Assembly (NCBI GenBank): GCA_902785935.1
Contig: CADAAN010000008.1
Span: 1 to 54,815, forward strand
Source of the DNA: an uncultured Pseudomonadota bacterium
GTDB lineage: Bacteria > Pseudomonadota > Alphaproteobacteria > RF32 > CAG-239
Reading direction: 5' to 3'
DNA: 54,815 nt
The notes below the pieces were generated by a model. That model saw only the letters and a program-made list of their open reading frames with translations, had not been told where the DNA came from and made no database searches. The first letter of the stretch is position 1. Each line of letters opens with the position of its first letter. This document shows positions 25,606-32,980 of the stretch, piece by piece. A program made the position numbers and the translations under genes.

Positions 25606-26835
25606 TTATTCATACCTTAAGGCATTAATCGGATTTAAGAGAGAGGCTTTATAGGCCGGATAAAATCCGAAGAAGAGGCCGACTAAACCTGCAAATGAAA
25701 ACGGCAACAAAACATAAAATGTTGACACAACAGCCTTAAAGCTTGAAAAAAATGATACCAATCCGACGCCGATAAGCCCGAGCATTACACCGATAAATCC
25801 GCCGATGAGCGAAAGAACCAAGGCCTCAATTAAAAATTGCAGGCGAATGTCCCATCTTTTTGCGCCGATGGCCATGCGGATACCGATTTCGCGCGTGCGC
25901 TCGGTCACGGATACAAGCATAATGTTCATAATCCCGATACCGCCGACAAGCAGCGAAATTGAGGCAATCGAGCCCAAAAGCACGGTTAAAATTTTGGTTG
26001 AATTTTCCATCATCTCCATCATTTGGGTCAAATTCATAATCACAAAGTCATCGTCTTTATTTTGCCCTAAATTATGGCGTTGACGAAGAAGAATGCGTAT
26101 ATCTTCCTGCGAAGTATAAGTGCTTTCGGCTGATACAGCCTGAAGCATGACCATATGCACCATATCGGGAAAAGCAATGCCGGTCACCTTTTTTTGCGCG
26201 GTAGAAAGCGGTATATAGACAACATCATCCTGGTCCGTACCCATACCGCTTTGCCCGCGTTCCTTCGTCACACCGATAACGGTGAAAGGTATGCCTTTGA
26301 TACGTATGGTTTTACCGATAGGATCCACGTCGCCGAAAAGTTCTTTGACAACCGTTTTACCCAAAATCGTGACTTTTCCGGCATTTTTTTCTTCATTTTC
26401 GCTGAAGAATCGACCATAATCCAAATCCCAATCACGAATGGTAAAATATCTGTTATCCGTCCCCGTAATGGAAGTTGACCAGTTGGCGTTGCCATAAACA
26501 ATTTGCCCGGCATCATTTAAAACAGGTGCGGCCATTTTGATACCTTTTATTTTTTGTTCAATCGCATTGCCGTCAGAAGCTTTCATCGTCGGCTGTGATC
26601 CGCGCCCCATACGTTGACCGCCCGATGTTGATGTGCCTGAGCGTATCATAATCAGGTTTGTGCCCATGCTCTTCATCTCATTTTGTATCGAAATTTGTGC
26701 TCCGTTGCCGATAGAAAGCATCACAATCACGGCGGCAACCCCGATGATGATCCCGAGACTTGTTAAAATCGAGCGCATTTTGTTGGCCTTGATAGCGCGC
26801 AATGCAATAGCAAATGTGGCAGACGTATCAATCAT
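25606..26835 (-). CDS. MacB-type ABC transporter permease (FtsX-like)
   Basis: A 409-residue membrane protein with an N-terminal transmembrane helix (KANKMRSILTSLGIIIGVAAVIVMLSIG). A large periplasmic domain follows, and three C-terminal helices (SIASISLLVGGIGIMNIMLVSVTERTREIGIRMAIGAKRWDI is the family signature). It ends LNPINALRYE, as in MacB. This is the permease half of a MacB, separated from its ATPase. The start overlaps the ATPase stop by four bases. With MacA it should form a tripartite mechanotransmission exporter for antibiotics, toxins or lipid-linked molecules. Confidence 0.9.
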   Translation of the reverse strand: MIDTSATFAIALRAIKANKMRSILTSLGIIIGVAAVIVMLSIGNGAQISIQNEMKSMGTNLIMIRSGTSTSGGQRMGRGSQPTMKASDGNAIEQKIKGIKMAAPVLNDAGQIVYGNANWSTSITGTDNRYFTIRDWDLDYGRFFSENEEKNAGKVTILGKTVVKELFGDVDPIGKTIRIKGIPFTVIGVTKERGQSGMGTDQDDVVYIPLSTAQKKVTGIAFPDMVHMVMLQAVSAESTYTSQEDIRILLRQRHNLGQNKDDDFVIMNLTQMMEMMENSTKILTVLLGSIASISLLVGGIGIMNIMLVSVTERTREIGIRMAIGAKRWDIRLQFLIEALVLSLIGGFIGVMLGLIGVGLVSFFSSFKAVVSTFYVLLPFSFAGLVGLFFGFYPAYKASLLNPINALRYE

Positions 26836-27521
26836 TTTTTGAGCCTTTCGTCACTTTTGATTTCACCGTCAACAATTTTAATGATGCGTTTAGCATATTT
26901 TGCAATATCTTCTTCATGGGTGACCAAAATAATCGTGCGTCCCATATCTTCATTAAGTTTTGTAAAAAGCGCCATAATTTCAAGGCTCATTTTTGTATCC
27001 AAATTGCCGGTCGGCTCATCGGCAAAGATAATCGGAGCACCGCCGACAATCGCCCGAGCAATTGCGACCCTTTGTTGTTGACCACCGGAAAGCTGATTGG
27101 GCATGTGATAAATGCGCTCGGCAAGACCGACGCTTTCAAGCGCCTGCTTGGCACGCTCTTTTCTTAAATTTGATTTGATATTTAAGTACACCATCGGCAA
27201 TTCAACATTTTCAAGCGCGGTCGTACGCGAGAGAAGATTAAATCCCTGAAAAACAAAACCTATTTTTCTGCCACGAATCTCGGCAAGTTCATCGGGCGAA
27301 AGATTTTGTACGGGATTGCCGTCTAAAAGATAAATACCGGATGAGGGGGTATCCAAACAGCCCAAAATGTTCATGAGCGTTGATTTTCCGGAACCCGACG
27401 GACCCATGATTGCCACAAACTCACCTTTTTCGATTTTGAGATTAATTCCTTTTAAGATTTCTAAGTCAAAACCGTCAAGCGGATAGCTTTTTTTGATGTT
27501 TTTTAATTCAATCAGCGCCAT
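26832..27521 (-). CDS. MacB/LolD-type ABC transporter ATP-binding protein
   Basis: A 229-residue ABC ATPase: Walker A GPSGSGKST near residue 40, signature LSGGQQQRVAIARAI, Walker B IIFADEPTGNLDT, and the H-loop VTHE. Family-typical MNILGCLDTPSSG matches the MacB/LolD group. It sits between the MacA-like and permease genes and overlaps the permease, so it should energise that exporter. In MacB the ATPase and permease are usually one chain; here they are two. Confidence 0.93.
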   Translation of the reverse strand: MALIELKNIKKSYPLDGFDLEILKGINLKIEKGEFVAIMGPSGSGKSTLMNILGCLDTPSSGIYLLDGNPVQNLSPDELAEIRGRKIGFVFQGFNLLSRTTALENVELPMVYLNIKSNLRKERAKQALESVGLAERIYHMPNQLSGGQQQRVAIARAIVGGAPIIFADEPTGNLDTKMSLEIMALFTKLNEDMGRTIILVTHEEDIAKYAKRIIKIVDGEIKSDERLKK

Positions 27522-27541
27522 TTTTTTGCCCTCTTTTGGCT

Positions 27542-28708
27542 TTAACGCGGCATTCTGAGGCGCGTATTTTTCTCTTTTGATGCATTGTCTTTTTTAGAAA
27601 CAATCACCATTGCACCTTCTTTAATATTGTCTGAAATAATTTCGGTGTTGTTGTCATCAGTAATACCTTGCGTGATATCAATCCTTTCGGGTTTGCCTTC
27701 TTTTAAAATCCAAATGCCTTTGTTTTGATAGCGAGTTGAATTATCCATATAAAATCTTAAAGCGGCGGCCGGCACCAAAAGTGCATCATCTTTTTGAGCC
27801 GTGATAATCTCAACATTTGCCGTCATACCCGGTTTGAGCTTGAAATCTGAATTGTCAATACCGATAATGACACTGTATGTTACAACGTTTGATGTCGTAA
27901 TCGCCTCATTTCTGACTTGTTTGACCGTACCGACAAATGTTTCATCAGGAAAACTGTCAACGCTGAAATAAACTTTTTGCCCGTTTTTGACTTTGGCAAT
28001 ATCCGCCTCAACGACAGAGGCCTCAATTTCCATCTTGGTCAAATCTTCTGCAACCGAAAAAAGCTCAGGCGTTGAAAAACTGGCGGCTACCGTCTGACCG
28101 ACTTCAACAGATTTTGAAATTACAATACCTTTAACGGGTGAGGTGATTTTGGTATATTTAAGTTCCGTTTCGGCCGATTGTAAAGCCGCTTCGGCCTGCT
28201 TGACCTGAGCTTTTTGAAGAGCAAGCTGAGCAAGTGCATTGTTATAGTCGCGCTCAGCCGCTTCTAATTCTTTGTCGGTGGAATATTTAGAATCTTTGAG
28301 CTTTTGGATGCGGTTTAAGGTTTTTTGATAATAAACAATATCGTTTTCTTCAACCTGAACCTGAGCTTTCGCGATTTCAAGCGCGGCCGAACGCTGAGCC
28401 ACCGTAGCTTCAAAAATATCAGGGTCAATTAAGGCCAAAAGTTCACCCTCTTCAACCTCACTGTTATAATCAACATAAATTTCCTTAACGGTGCCGGAGA
28501 CCTGTGTACCGATGGTGACGGTGGACAACGGATTAATCACACCGGATGCGGTGACAATTTGTTTGATATGTCCCTTAAAGACCTTTGCCGTATTAAAACC
28601 GTCTTTTTGTGTTTTTGAGATGACAGTGCAAAACGCAATGCATAACAGCATTGCCGCCGCAATGATGTATTTGGCATATTTTTTTAAATACGGAAGATAT
28701 TTTTTCAT
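27542..28708 (-). CDS. MacA-like periplasmic adaptor (HlyD/RND-adaptor family)
   Basis: A 388-residue adaptor. An N-terminal membrane anchor (YAKYIIAAAMLLCIAFCTVI) is followed by a biotinyl-lipoyl half motif (GVINPLSTVTIGTQVSGTVKEIYVDYNSEVEEG), a long alpha-hairpin (coiled coil, residues about 100-180), the second lipoyl half (ITSPVKGIVISKSVEVGQTV) and beta-barrel/MPD domains. It is first gene of the exporter operon with the ATPase and permease. No outer-membrane channel gene is in the window. The promoter region (28709-28845) is shared with the divergent leader A. Confidence 0.92.
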   Translation of the reverse strand: MKKYLPYLKKYAKYIIAAAMLLCIAFCTVISKTQKDGFNTAKVFKGHIKQIVTASGVINPLSTVTIGTQVSGTVKEIYVDYNSEVEEGELLALIDPDIFEATVAQRSAALEIAKAQVQVEENDIVYYQKTLNRIQKLKDSKYSTDKELEAAERDYNNALAQLALQKAQVKQAEAALQSAETELKYTKITSPVKGIVISKSVEVGQTVAASFSTPELFSVAEDLTKMEIEASVVEADIAKVKNGQKVYFSVDSFPDETFVGTVKQVRNEAITTSNVVTYSVIIGIDNSDFKLKPGMTANVEIITAQKDDALLVPAAALRFYMDNSTRYQNKGIWILKEGKPERIDITQGITDDNNTEIISDNIKEGAMVIVSKKDNASKEKNTRLRMPR

Positions 28709-28809
28709 TTGAGCCTCACCAGCAATATTTTATTCAGACAAATATATAAAACGAAAATAGAGCAAAAAAAGTTCATTTTCCAGATATTTTTTTTAAAATC
28801 AGATTTTAT

Positions 28810-28838
28810 TTGACTTTTGGCTTTTGTTGTGCGATAAT
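28810..28838 (+). promoter_or_regulatory. Sigma70-like promoter of leader A
   Basis: TTGACT (28810-28815), 17-base spacer, GATAAT (28833-28838). The predicted transcript start at about 28845 is exactly where the conserved GTAACC of the leader begins. Confidence 0.75.
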
Positions 28839-28844
28839 CGAGAT

Positions 28845-29006
28845 GTAACCAAAATGGTTGCGGTGTTTCAAAGACACATTCATCGTATTGCTCCTTATAA
28901 AGAGGAGTTGTTGAGATAAGGCGGTTTCCGCTCGAATAAAACAAACTGTACGATGACAGTTCTTTGAGCTCCTCCACTTTGGATGTTTTTCTAAAGTGAT
29001 TTTTTT
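28845..29006 (+). ncRNA. Structured 5' leader A with intrinsic terminator
   Basis: It begins with GTAACCAAAATGGTTGCGG. Closing helix: TCAAAGA (28868-28874) with TCTTTGA (28961-28967), perfect 7 bp. Inside: CTCCT/AGGAG (28891-28907), GCGG/CCGC (28921-28931), ACTGT/ACAGT. Between the closing helix and the terminator is CTCCTCC (28969-28975), complementary both to GAGGAG at 28902-28907 and partly to the gene's SD (AGGAG). The terminator is CACTTT/AAAGTG (28975-28998) with a T7 tail. The coding start follows about 30 bases later. Confidence 0.82.
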
Positions 29007-29036
29007 ATATAATTTGAATAAAATAGGAGAATAAAT

Positions 29037-29966
29037 ATGAGAAAAAGTCAATTTTTATTTGTATTAATGCTTAGCACTTCTTTTGCCACAATGGCGAGAG
29101 CGGATGATACGTCACTCGCCAATTGCGTCGCCGCGGGAGAAGGTAATTGCGTTCAAATCGGAACTTCCGGTACATACTATGCTTTGAGCGGGCCGGAGGG
29201 CAATAAAACGATGACGATTTACGGCCCGACGGAATCGGGAAGCACTGCCGCCACCGTTCCGCAGGAGGCTTTCTTTTTCTGGGACGATGAAAATGAGATG
29301 TCAACTGTTCCTGCGGGCGTTACATCGCTTAAAACATCCGGCAATGTGAATATCGGAGAGTATGCCTTTAATGGTGCCACGGGTTTGACAAGCGTTGACC
29401 TGACCGGTGTGAAAACAATTGGAAGTGGTGCCTTTTGGGGTGCCACGGGTTTGACAAGCGTTGACCTGACCGGTGTGCAAACAATCGGAGGAGGGGCCTT
29501 TTCTTCTACCGGTCTCTCATCTGTCGTGATAGGCGGCACACCTGAAATTGGAGGATATGCTTTTGACAATTTGCCGAGTGGTGCAAAACTCTATTGCGAA
29601 TCCGAATCCGTTTGCCAAACCATCATCAGTACTTCAGAAAGAGAGGTGAATGATGATTTGATATCTTTGTCGGAATGTGATGATATTGTTATTCAGACAT
29701 TTAGCAAAGGCGATGACGGTGTTTATGTCCTTAAAGATGAAGATGGTGATCCTATTGCTTATTATTCATCAGCAGCCAATATGATGGCAGGCGGGACGCA
29801 AGAAGGCTGCGCCACTCAAGAATCTTGTGCGGCCGTTGTACTTGCGGCAAATAACCCAACGCCGCAACCGACAAAGCCTCAGCGAGCGGATATTCGCATT
29901 TATACCATTGATGAGGCGAATGCCGTTGCGGGCAAGACAAACATTTTTTCGATTCGGTATCGATGA
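29037..29966 (+). CDS. BspA-like leucine-rich-repeat protein, copy A
   Basis: A 309-residue secreted protein with a signal peptide MRKSQFLFVLMLSTSFATMARA. The body has LRR_5 repeats of 22 residues (GATGLTSVDLTGVKTIGSGAF), a cysteine-bearing segment (CESESVCQTI) and a low-complexity part with several cysteines (EGCATQESCAAVV). It ends RADIRIYTIDEANAVAGKTNIFSIRYR. The SD AGGAG is seven bases before the ATG. It is the intact near-copy of the truncated gene at 1-530, in the opposite orientation. It is expected to be regulated through leader A. Role unknown, probably adhesion or surface binding. Confidence 0.9.
   Translation: MRKSQFLFVLMLSTSFATMARADDTSLANCVAAGEGNCVQIGTSGTYYALSGPEGNKTMTIYGPTESGSTAATVPQEAFFFWDDENEMSTVPAGVTSLKTSGNVNIGEYAFNGATGLTSVDLTGVKTIGSGAFWGATGLTSVDLTGVQTIGGGAFSSTGLSSVVIGGTPEIGGYAFDNLPSGAKLYCESESVCQTIISTSEREVNDDLISLSECDDIVIQTFSKGDDGVYVLKDEDGDPIAYYSSAANMMAGGTQEGCATQESCAAVVLAANNPTPQPTKPQRADIRIYTIDEANAVAGKTNIFSIRYR
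29373..29504 (+). repeat. Two tandem 66-bp repeats within the BspA-like gene
   Basis: Units at 29373-29438 and 29439-29504 are nearly identical and each encodes one 22-residue LRR_5 repeat. The first 39 bases of each are the same. The copy at 1-530 carries the same type of units. This is a plausible site of repeat-number change. Confidence 0.8.
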
Positions 29967-30132
29967 GAATGAAACGGCCTTAATATATTCGGCTGCAAAA
30001 TTTTAAAGATATGGTAAAAAGACGGATATTCATCCATTAAAAAAACAAAATTGTGAAGAGCTTGAAAATTTATGATGACAAGTGCCTTTAAAACTGGCAT
30101 ATTAAATGCGATCATTGTAAAGGAAAAAAAAC

Positions 30133-30846
30133 ATGCAACCTTTATATAAACGCGTTTTAATCAAGCTCTCGGGCGAAGGCTTAATGGGTGATAAGCCATT
30201 TGGTATGTCGCCGACCGTCTTAAAAAAAATTGCAGATGACATCCGAAAAGTTTATGATTTGGGTGTTGAAATATGTATTGTTGTCGGTGGCGGTAATATT
30301 TTTCGAGGGGCAAAAGAAGCCTCAAAGGGTATCAGCCGAAGTGTTGCCGATCAGGTCGGTATGCTCGGAACGGTGATGAATGCACTTTATTTACAAGATG
30401 CCTTGGAAAATAAAAATCTGCCGGTTCGGGTGATGTCAGGCTTAAACGTGCCTCAGGTTTGTGAACCGTATATGTATCGCAAAGCCTTAAAACATCTTGA
30501 ACGAAAGCGCATTATCATTTTTGCCGGCGGTACGGGAAATCCGTATTTTACGACAGATACGGCGGCGGCTTTGCGCGCTTCTGAAATCGGCTGTGATGCA
30601 CTTTTGAAGGCAACGCAGGTCGATGGCGTTTATTCTGCCGATCCGAAAAAAGACGCCAATGCAAAGCGTTTTGATAAGATCAGTTATGATGAGGTCATTG
30701 AAAAAAACTTGAAAGTCATGGATATGACGGCTTTTACGCTGATTAAGGAAAGCAATATTCCGACTGTTGTTTTTGCGCTTGAGGGTGAAAATGCTTTTTT
30801 AAATGCCGTGTGCGGCAAGTCGAAATTAACAATCATTCAAAATTAA
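30133..30846 (+). CDS. pyrH: UMP kinase
   Basis: A 237-residue bacterial UMP kinase that makes UDP from UMP, in the amino-acid-kinase fold. Motifs: VLIKLSGEGLMGDKPFGMSP, VVGGGNIFRG, DQVGMLGTVMNALYLQDALE, FAGGTGNPYFTTDTAAALRASEI and KATQVDGVYSADPKKDANA. Length is normal. It opens the block of eight genes that make nucleotides, ribosome recycling factor, undecaprenyl and phospholipid precursors and outer-membrane proteins. It starts just after AAAGGA. Confidence 0.97.
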   Translation: MQPLYKRVLIKLSGEGLMGDKPFGMSPTVLKKIADDIRKVYDLGVEICIVVGGGNIFRGAKEASKGISRSVADQVGMLGTVMNALYLQDALENKNLPVRVMSGLNVPQVCEPYMYRKALKHLERKRIIIFAGGTGNPYFTTDTAAALRASEIGCDALLKATQVDGVYSADPKKDANAKRFDKISYDEVIEKNLKVMDMTAFTLIKESNIPTVVFALEGENAFLNAVCGKSKLTIIQN

Positions 30847-30858
30847 AAGAGGAAAAAT

Positions 30859-31422
30859 ATGTCAGATATCAATGAAATCAAAACAAATGCTCTATCGCGT
30901 ATGGAAAAAACGTTGGAAGCGCTGAAGGCTGACTTCGGTTCGCTTCGTGCGGGCAGGGCGCATGTCAGCCTGCTTGACGGGATTATGGTGGAAGCGTACG
31001 GCTCAATGACGCCGATTGCACAAGTTGGCACGGTTTCAACCCCTGATGCCAGAACTTTGTCTGTCAGCGTGTGGGATAAGTCGCTGGTGAAAAATCTTGA
31101 AAAAGCATTGCGCGAAAGTGATTTGGGCTTAAATCCGGCCGTGGACGGTACACTGATTCGCATTCCGATTCCGCCGCTTTCAGAAGAGCGCCGTAAAGAG
31201 CTTTCAAAAATTGCGGGTAAATATGCCGAACAAAGCAAGGTGGCTGTGCGTAATATTCGCCGTGATGCCTTAGATGATATCAAAAAACTCAAAAAAGACG
31301 GGCAAATTTCAGAAGATGAAGAAAAACGCGGTGAAAACGAAGTTCAAAAACTGACCGATGATGCGGTTAAAAAAGTTGATGACTTGCTTGCCGTAAAAGA
31401 AAAGGACATTATGCAGGTTTAA
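30859..31422 (+). CDS. frr: Ribosome recycling factor
   Basis: A 187-residue RRF that works with EF-G to split post-termination ribosomes. The family segments are MEKTLEALKADFGSLRAGRAHVSLLDGIMVEAYGSMTPIAQVGTVS and RIPIPPLSEERRKELSKIAGKYAEQSKVAVRNIRRDALD. It starts 12 bases after pyrH with an AGAGGAAA SD and ends a few bases before uppS, so it is in the same operon. Confidence 0.97.
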   Translation: MSDINEIKTNALSRMEKTLEALKADFGSLRAGRAHVSLLDGIMVEAYGSMTPIAQVGTVSTPDARTLSVSVWDKSLVKNLEKALRESDLGLNPAVDGTLIRIPIPPLSEERRKELSKIAGKYAEQSKVAVRNIRRDALDDIKKLKKDGQISEDEEKRGENEVQKLTDDAVKKVDDLLAVKEKDIMQV

Positions 31423-31428
31423 CCTCAA

Positions 31429-32133
31429 ATGAGCAAAAATATTTTAGAACATATCGCCATAATCATGGACGGCAACGGACGTTGGGCCTTAAAACGAGGT
31501 TTGCCGCGGACGGCCGGCCATAAAAAAGGTGCCGAGAAGGTGCTTGAAATTGCTAAAGCCGCAAAAGAAATGGGCATAAAATATATGACTATTTACGCTT
31601 TTTCGACGGAAAATTGGAAACGCAGCAAAGAAGAAGTTGATACCTTAATGAATTTGCTCAGAGAATATCTTTCAAATGATTTTCAAAAGCTTCTTGATGA
31701 AGGAATTCGTATCCGTTTTATCGGCGAAAGGTATATGTTGAGTGACGATATTGTTCAAAAAATGGAAAAGTTAGAAAATTTAAGTGCCTCAAATACGACA
31801 GCAACGCTTCAAGTCGCTCTAAGCTACGGTTCGAGAGCAGAAATTGTGTCTATGGTCAAAAACATAGCTCTTAAAATTAAAGATGGTGATATGTCGATAA
31901 AAGAGATTGATGAAAAAACAATCTCTGATATGCTCTATACAAAAGATATTCCTGATCCGGATATCTTAATCAGGACAAGCGGTGAACAACGCTTGAGCAA
32001 TTTTTTGCTTTGGCAAATGGCTTATACGGAGTTTTTCTTTACGGATACTTATTGGCCTGATTTTACAAAAGAAGAATTAAAACAAATTGTTGAACGCTAT
32101 AACGGAAGGGAAAGAAGATATGGCAAAAACTAA
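31429..32133 (+). CDS. uppS: Undecaprenyl (polyprenyl) diphosphate synthase
   Basis: A 234-residue cis-prenyltransferase that makes the C55 carrier for peptidoglycan and LPS. The active-site aspartate is in IAIIMDGNGRWALKRGLPRTAGHK. Other motifs: AFSTENWKRSKEEVDTLMNL, DPDILIRTSGEQRLSNFLLWQMAYTE. It overlaps cdsA by 14 bases, as is common in alphaproteobacteria. Confidence 0.97.
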   Translation: MSKNILEHIAIIMDGNGRWALKRGLPRTAGHKKGAEKVLEIAKAAKEMGIKYMTIYAFSTENWKRSKEEVDTLMNLLREYLSNDFQKLLDEGIRIRFIGERYMLSDDIVQKMEKLENLSASNTTATLQVALSYGSRAEIVSMVKNIALKIKDGDMSIKEIDEKTISDMLYTKDIPDPDILIRTSGEQRLSNFLLWQMAYTEFFFTDTYWPDFTKEELKQIVERYNGRERRYGKN

Positions 32134-32962
32134 ATCAAAATCAAAAAAGATGGGATCATTTGCAAAACGTACGCTTGCAGCACTTGTGATGTTGCCTGTT
32201 GTTATCGGCGCATTATGGTTTTCATATCCGTATATTGATATTTTAGCACTTTTAGTCGGCGTTTTGCTTTCATGGGAATGGTCATCAATGGTTCCGTCAC
32301 GTAAACCGAGTGTTTATTTCGGGACTTATGTTTTGGCACTTGCTGTGGCACTTTTTGTGTACAGCACACATGCAATTGTGTTGACAATACTTTTTGCAAC
32401 GCTTTTTGCCTTCTTAAAAGCCCGCAATGAAAAAGAGCGTTTTTTGTTAACACTCGGTGTTCCGTATATCGCTGTCGGTGTTGGTTCGCTTATGTGGATT
32501 TATCATGATATTTTTGCTTATGCGCCATACAATTTTTATATGACCTTATGGTTTTTGTTGATGGTGTGGGCTATGGATGTTGGCGCTTATATTGTCGGAA
32601 GCAACTTAAAAGGACCGAAACTTGCACCTTCAATCAGCCCAAACAAAACTTGGTCGGGTTTAATCGGCGGCTTGATTTTGGCAATTGCCGTCAGTGAACT
32701 TTATTTTTATGGGTTTGCTTATTTCGGATTGGTTAAAATCGATTCGAATACAGAACTGTTTTTTGCAATGTTCGGCGGTTTAATTGCCTTAATTTCACAA
32801 GGCGGAGATTTAATCGAATCGGCTATCAAACGCCATTTGGGGATTAAAGATTCTTCTGAGCTGATTCCCGGCCACGGCGGTGTGTTTGATCGTATTGACG
32901 GCTTGATTTTTGCCGCGCCGTTTGTGTATTGGCTTTTTGCTTACGGCCTTTGGTATTTGTAA
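32120..32962 (+). CDS. cdsA: Phosphatidate cytidylyltransferase
   Basis: A 280-residue integral membrane enzyme that makes CDP-diacylglycerol, the precursor of phospholipids. Multiple hydrophobic helices are followed by the family signature SAIKRHLGIKDSSELIPGHGGVFDRIDGL. The segment PSISPNKTWSGLIGG is also typical. The start is MAKTKS at 32120, inside the uppS end; an in-frame ATG 11 codons earlier is less likely. It is followed closely by rseP. Confidence 0.95.
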   Translation: MAKTKSKSKKMGSFAKRTLAALVMLPVVIGALWFSYPYIDILALLVGVLLSWEWSSMVPSRKPSVYFGTYVLALAVALFVYSTHAIVLTILFATLFAFLKARNEKERFLLTLGVPYIAVGVGSLMWIYHDIFAYAPYNFYMTLWFLLMVWAMDVGAYIVGSNLKGPKLAPSISPNKTWSGLIGGLILAIAVSELYFYGFAYFGLVKIDSNTELFFAMFGGLIALISQGGDLIESAIKRHLGIKDSSELIPGHGGVFDRIDGLIFAAPFVYWLFAYGLWYL

Positions 32963-32980
32963 GATAGGACAAAATAAAAA

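Noticed and set aside
26155-26478. A 107-codon plus-strand frame
   Set aside because: It is an antisense shadow of the ABC permease gene.
28845-29006. T-box, tmRNA or 6S RNA
   Set aside because: There is no T-box sequence (GGGTGGNACCGCG) or tmRNA tag, and four copies next to LRR genes do not fit a single-copy housekeeping RNA.
28705-29051. Minus-strand frames over leader A
   Set aside because: They are antisense to the structured leader and are not conserved in the other copies.
29037-29966. Diversity-generating retroelement target
   Set aside because: No reverse transcriptase or template repeat is found in the window, and C-terminal differences are not A-biased.
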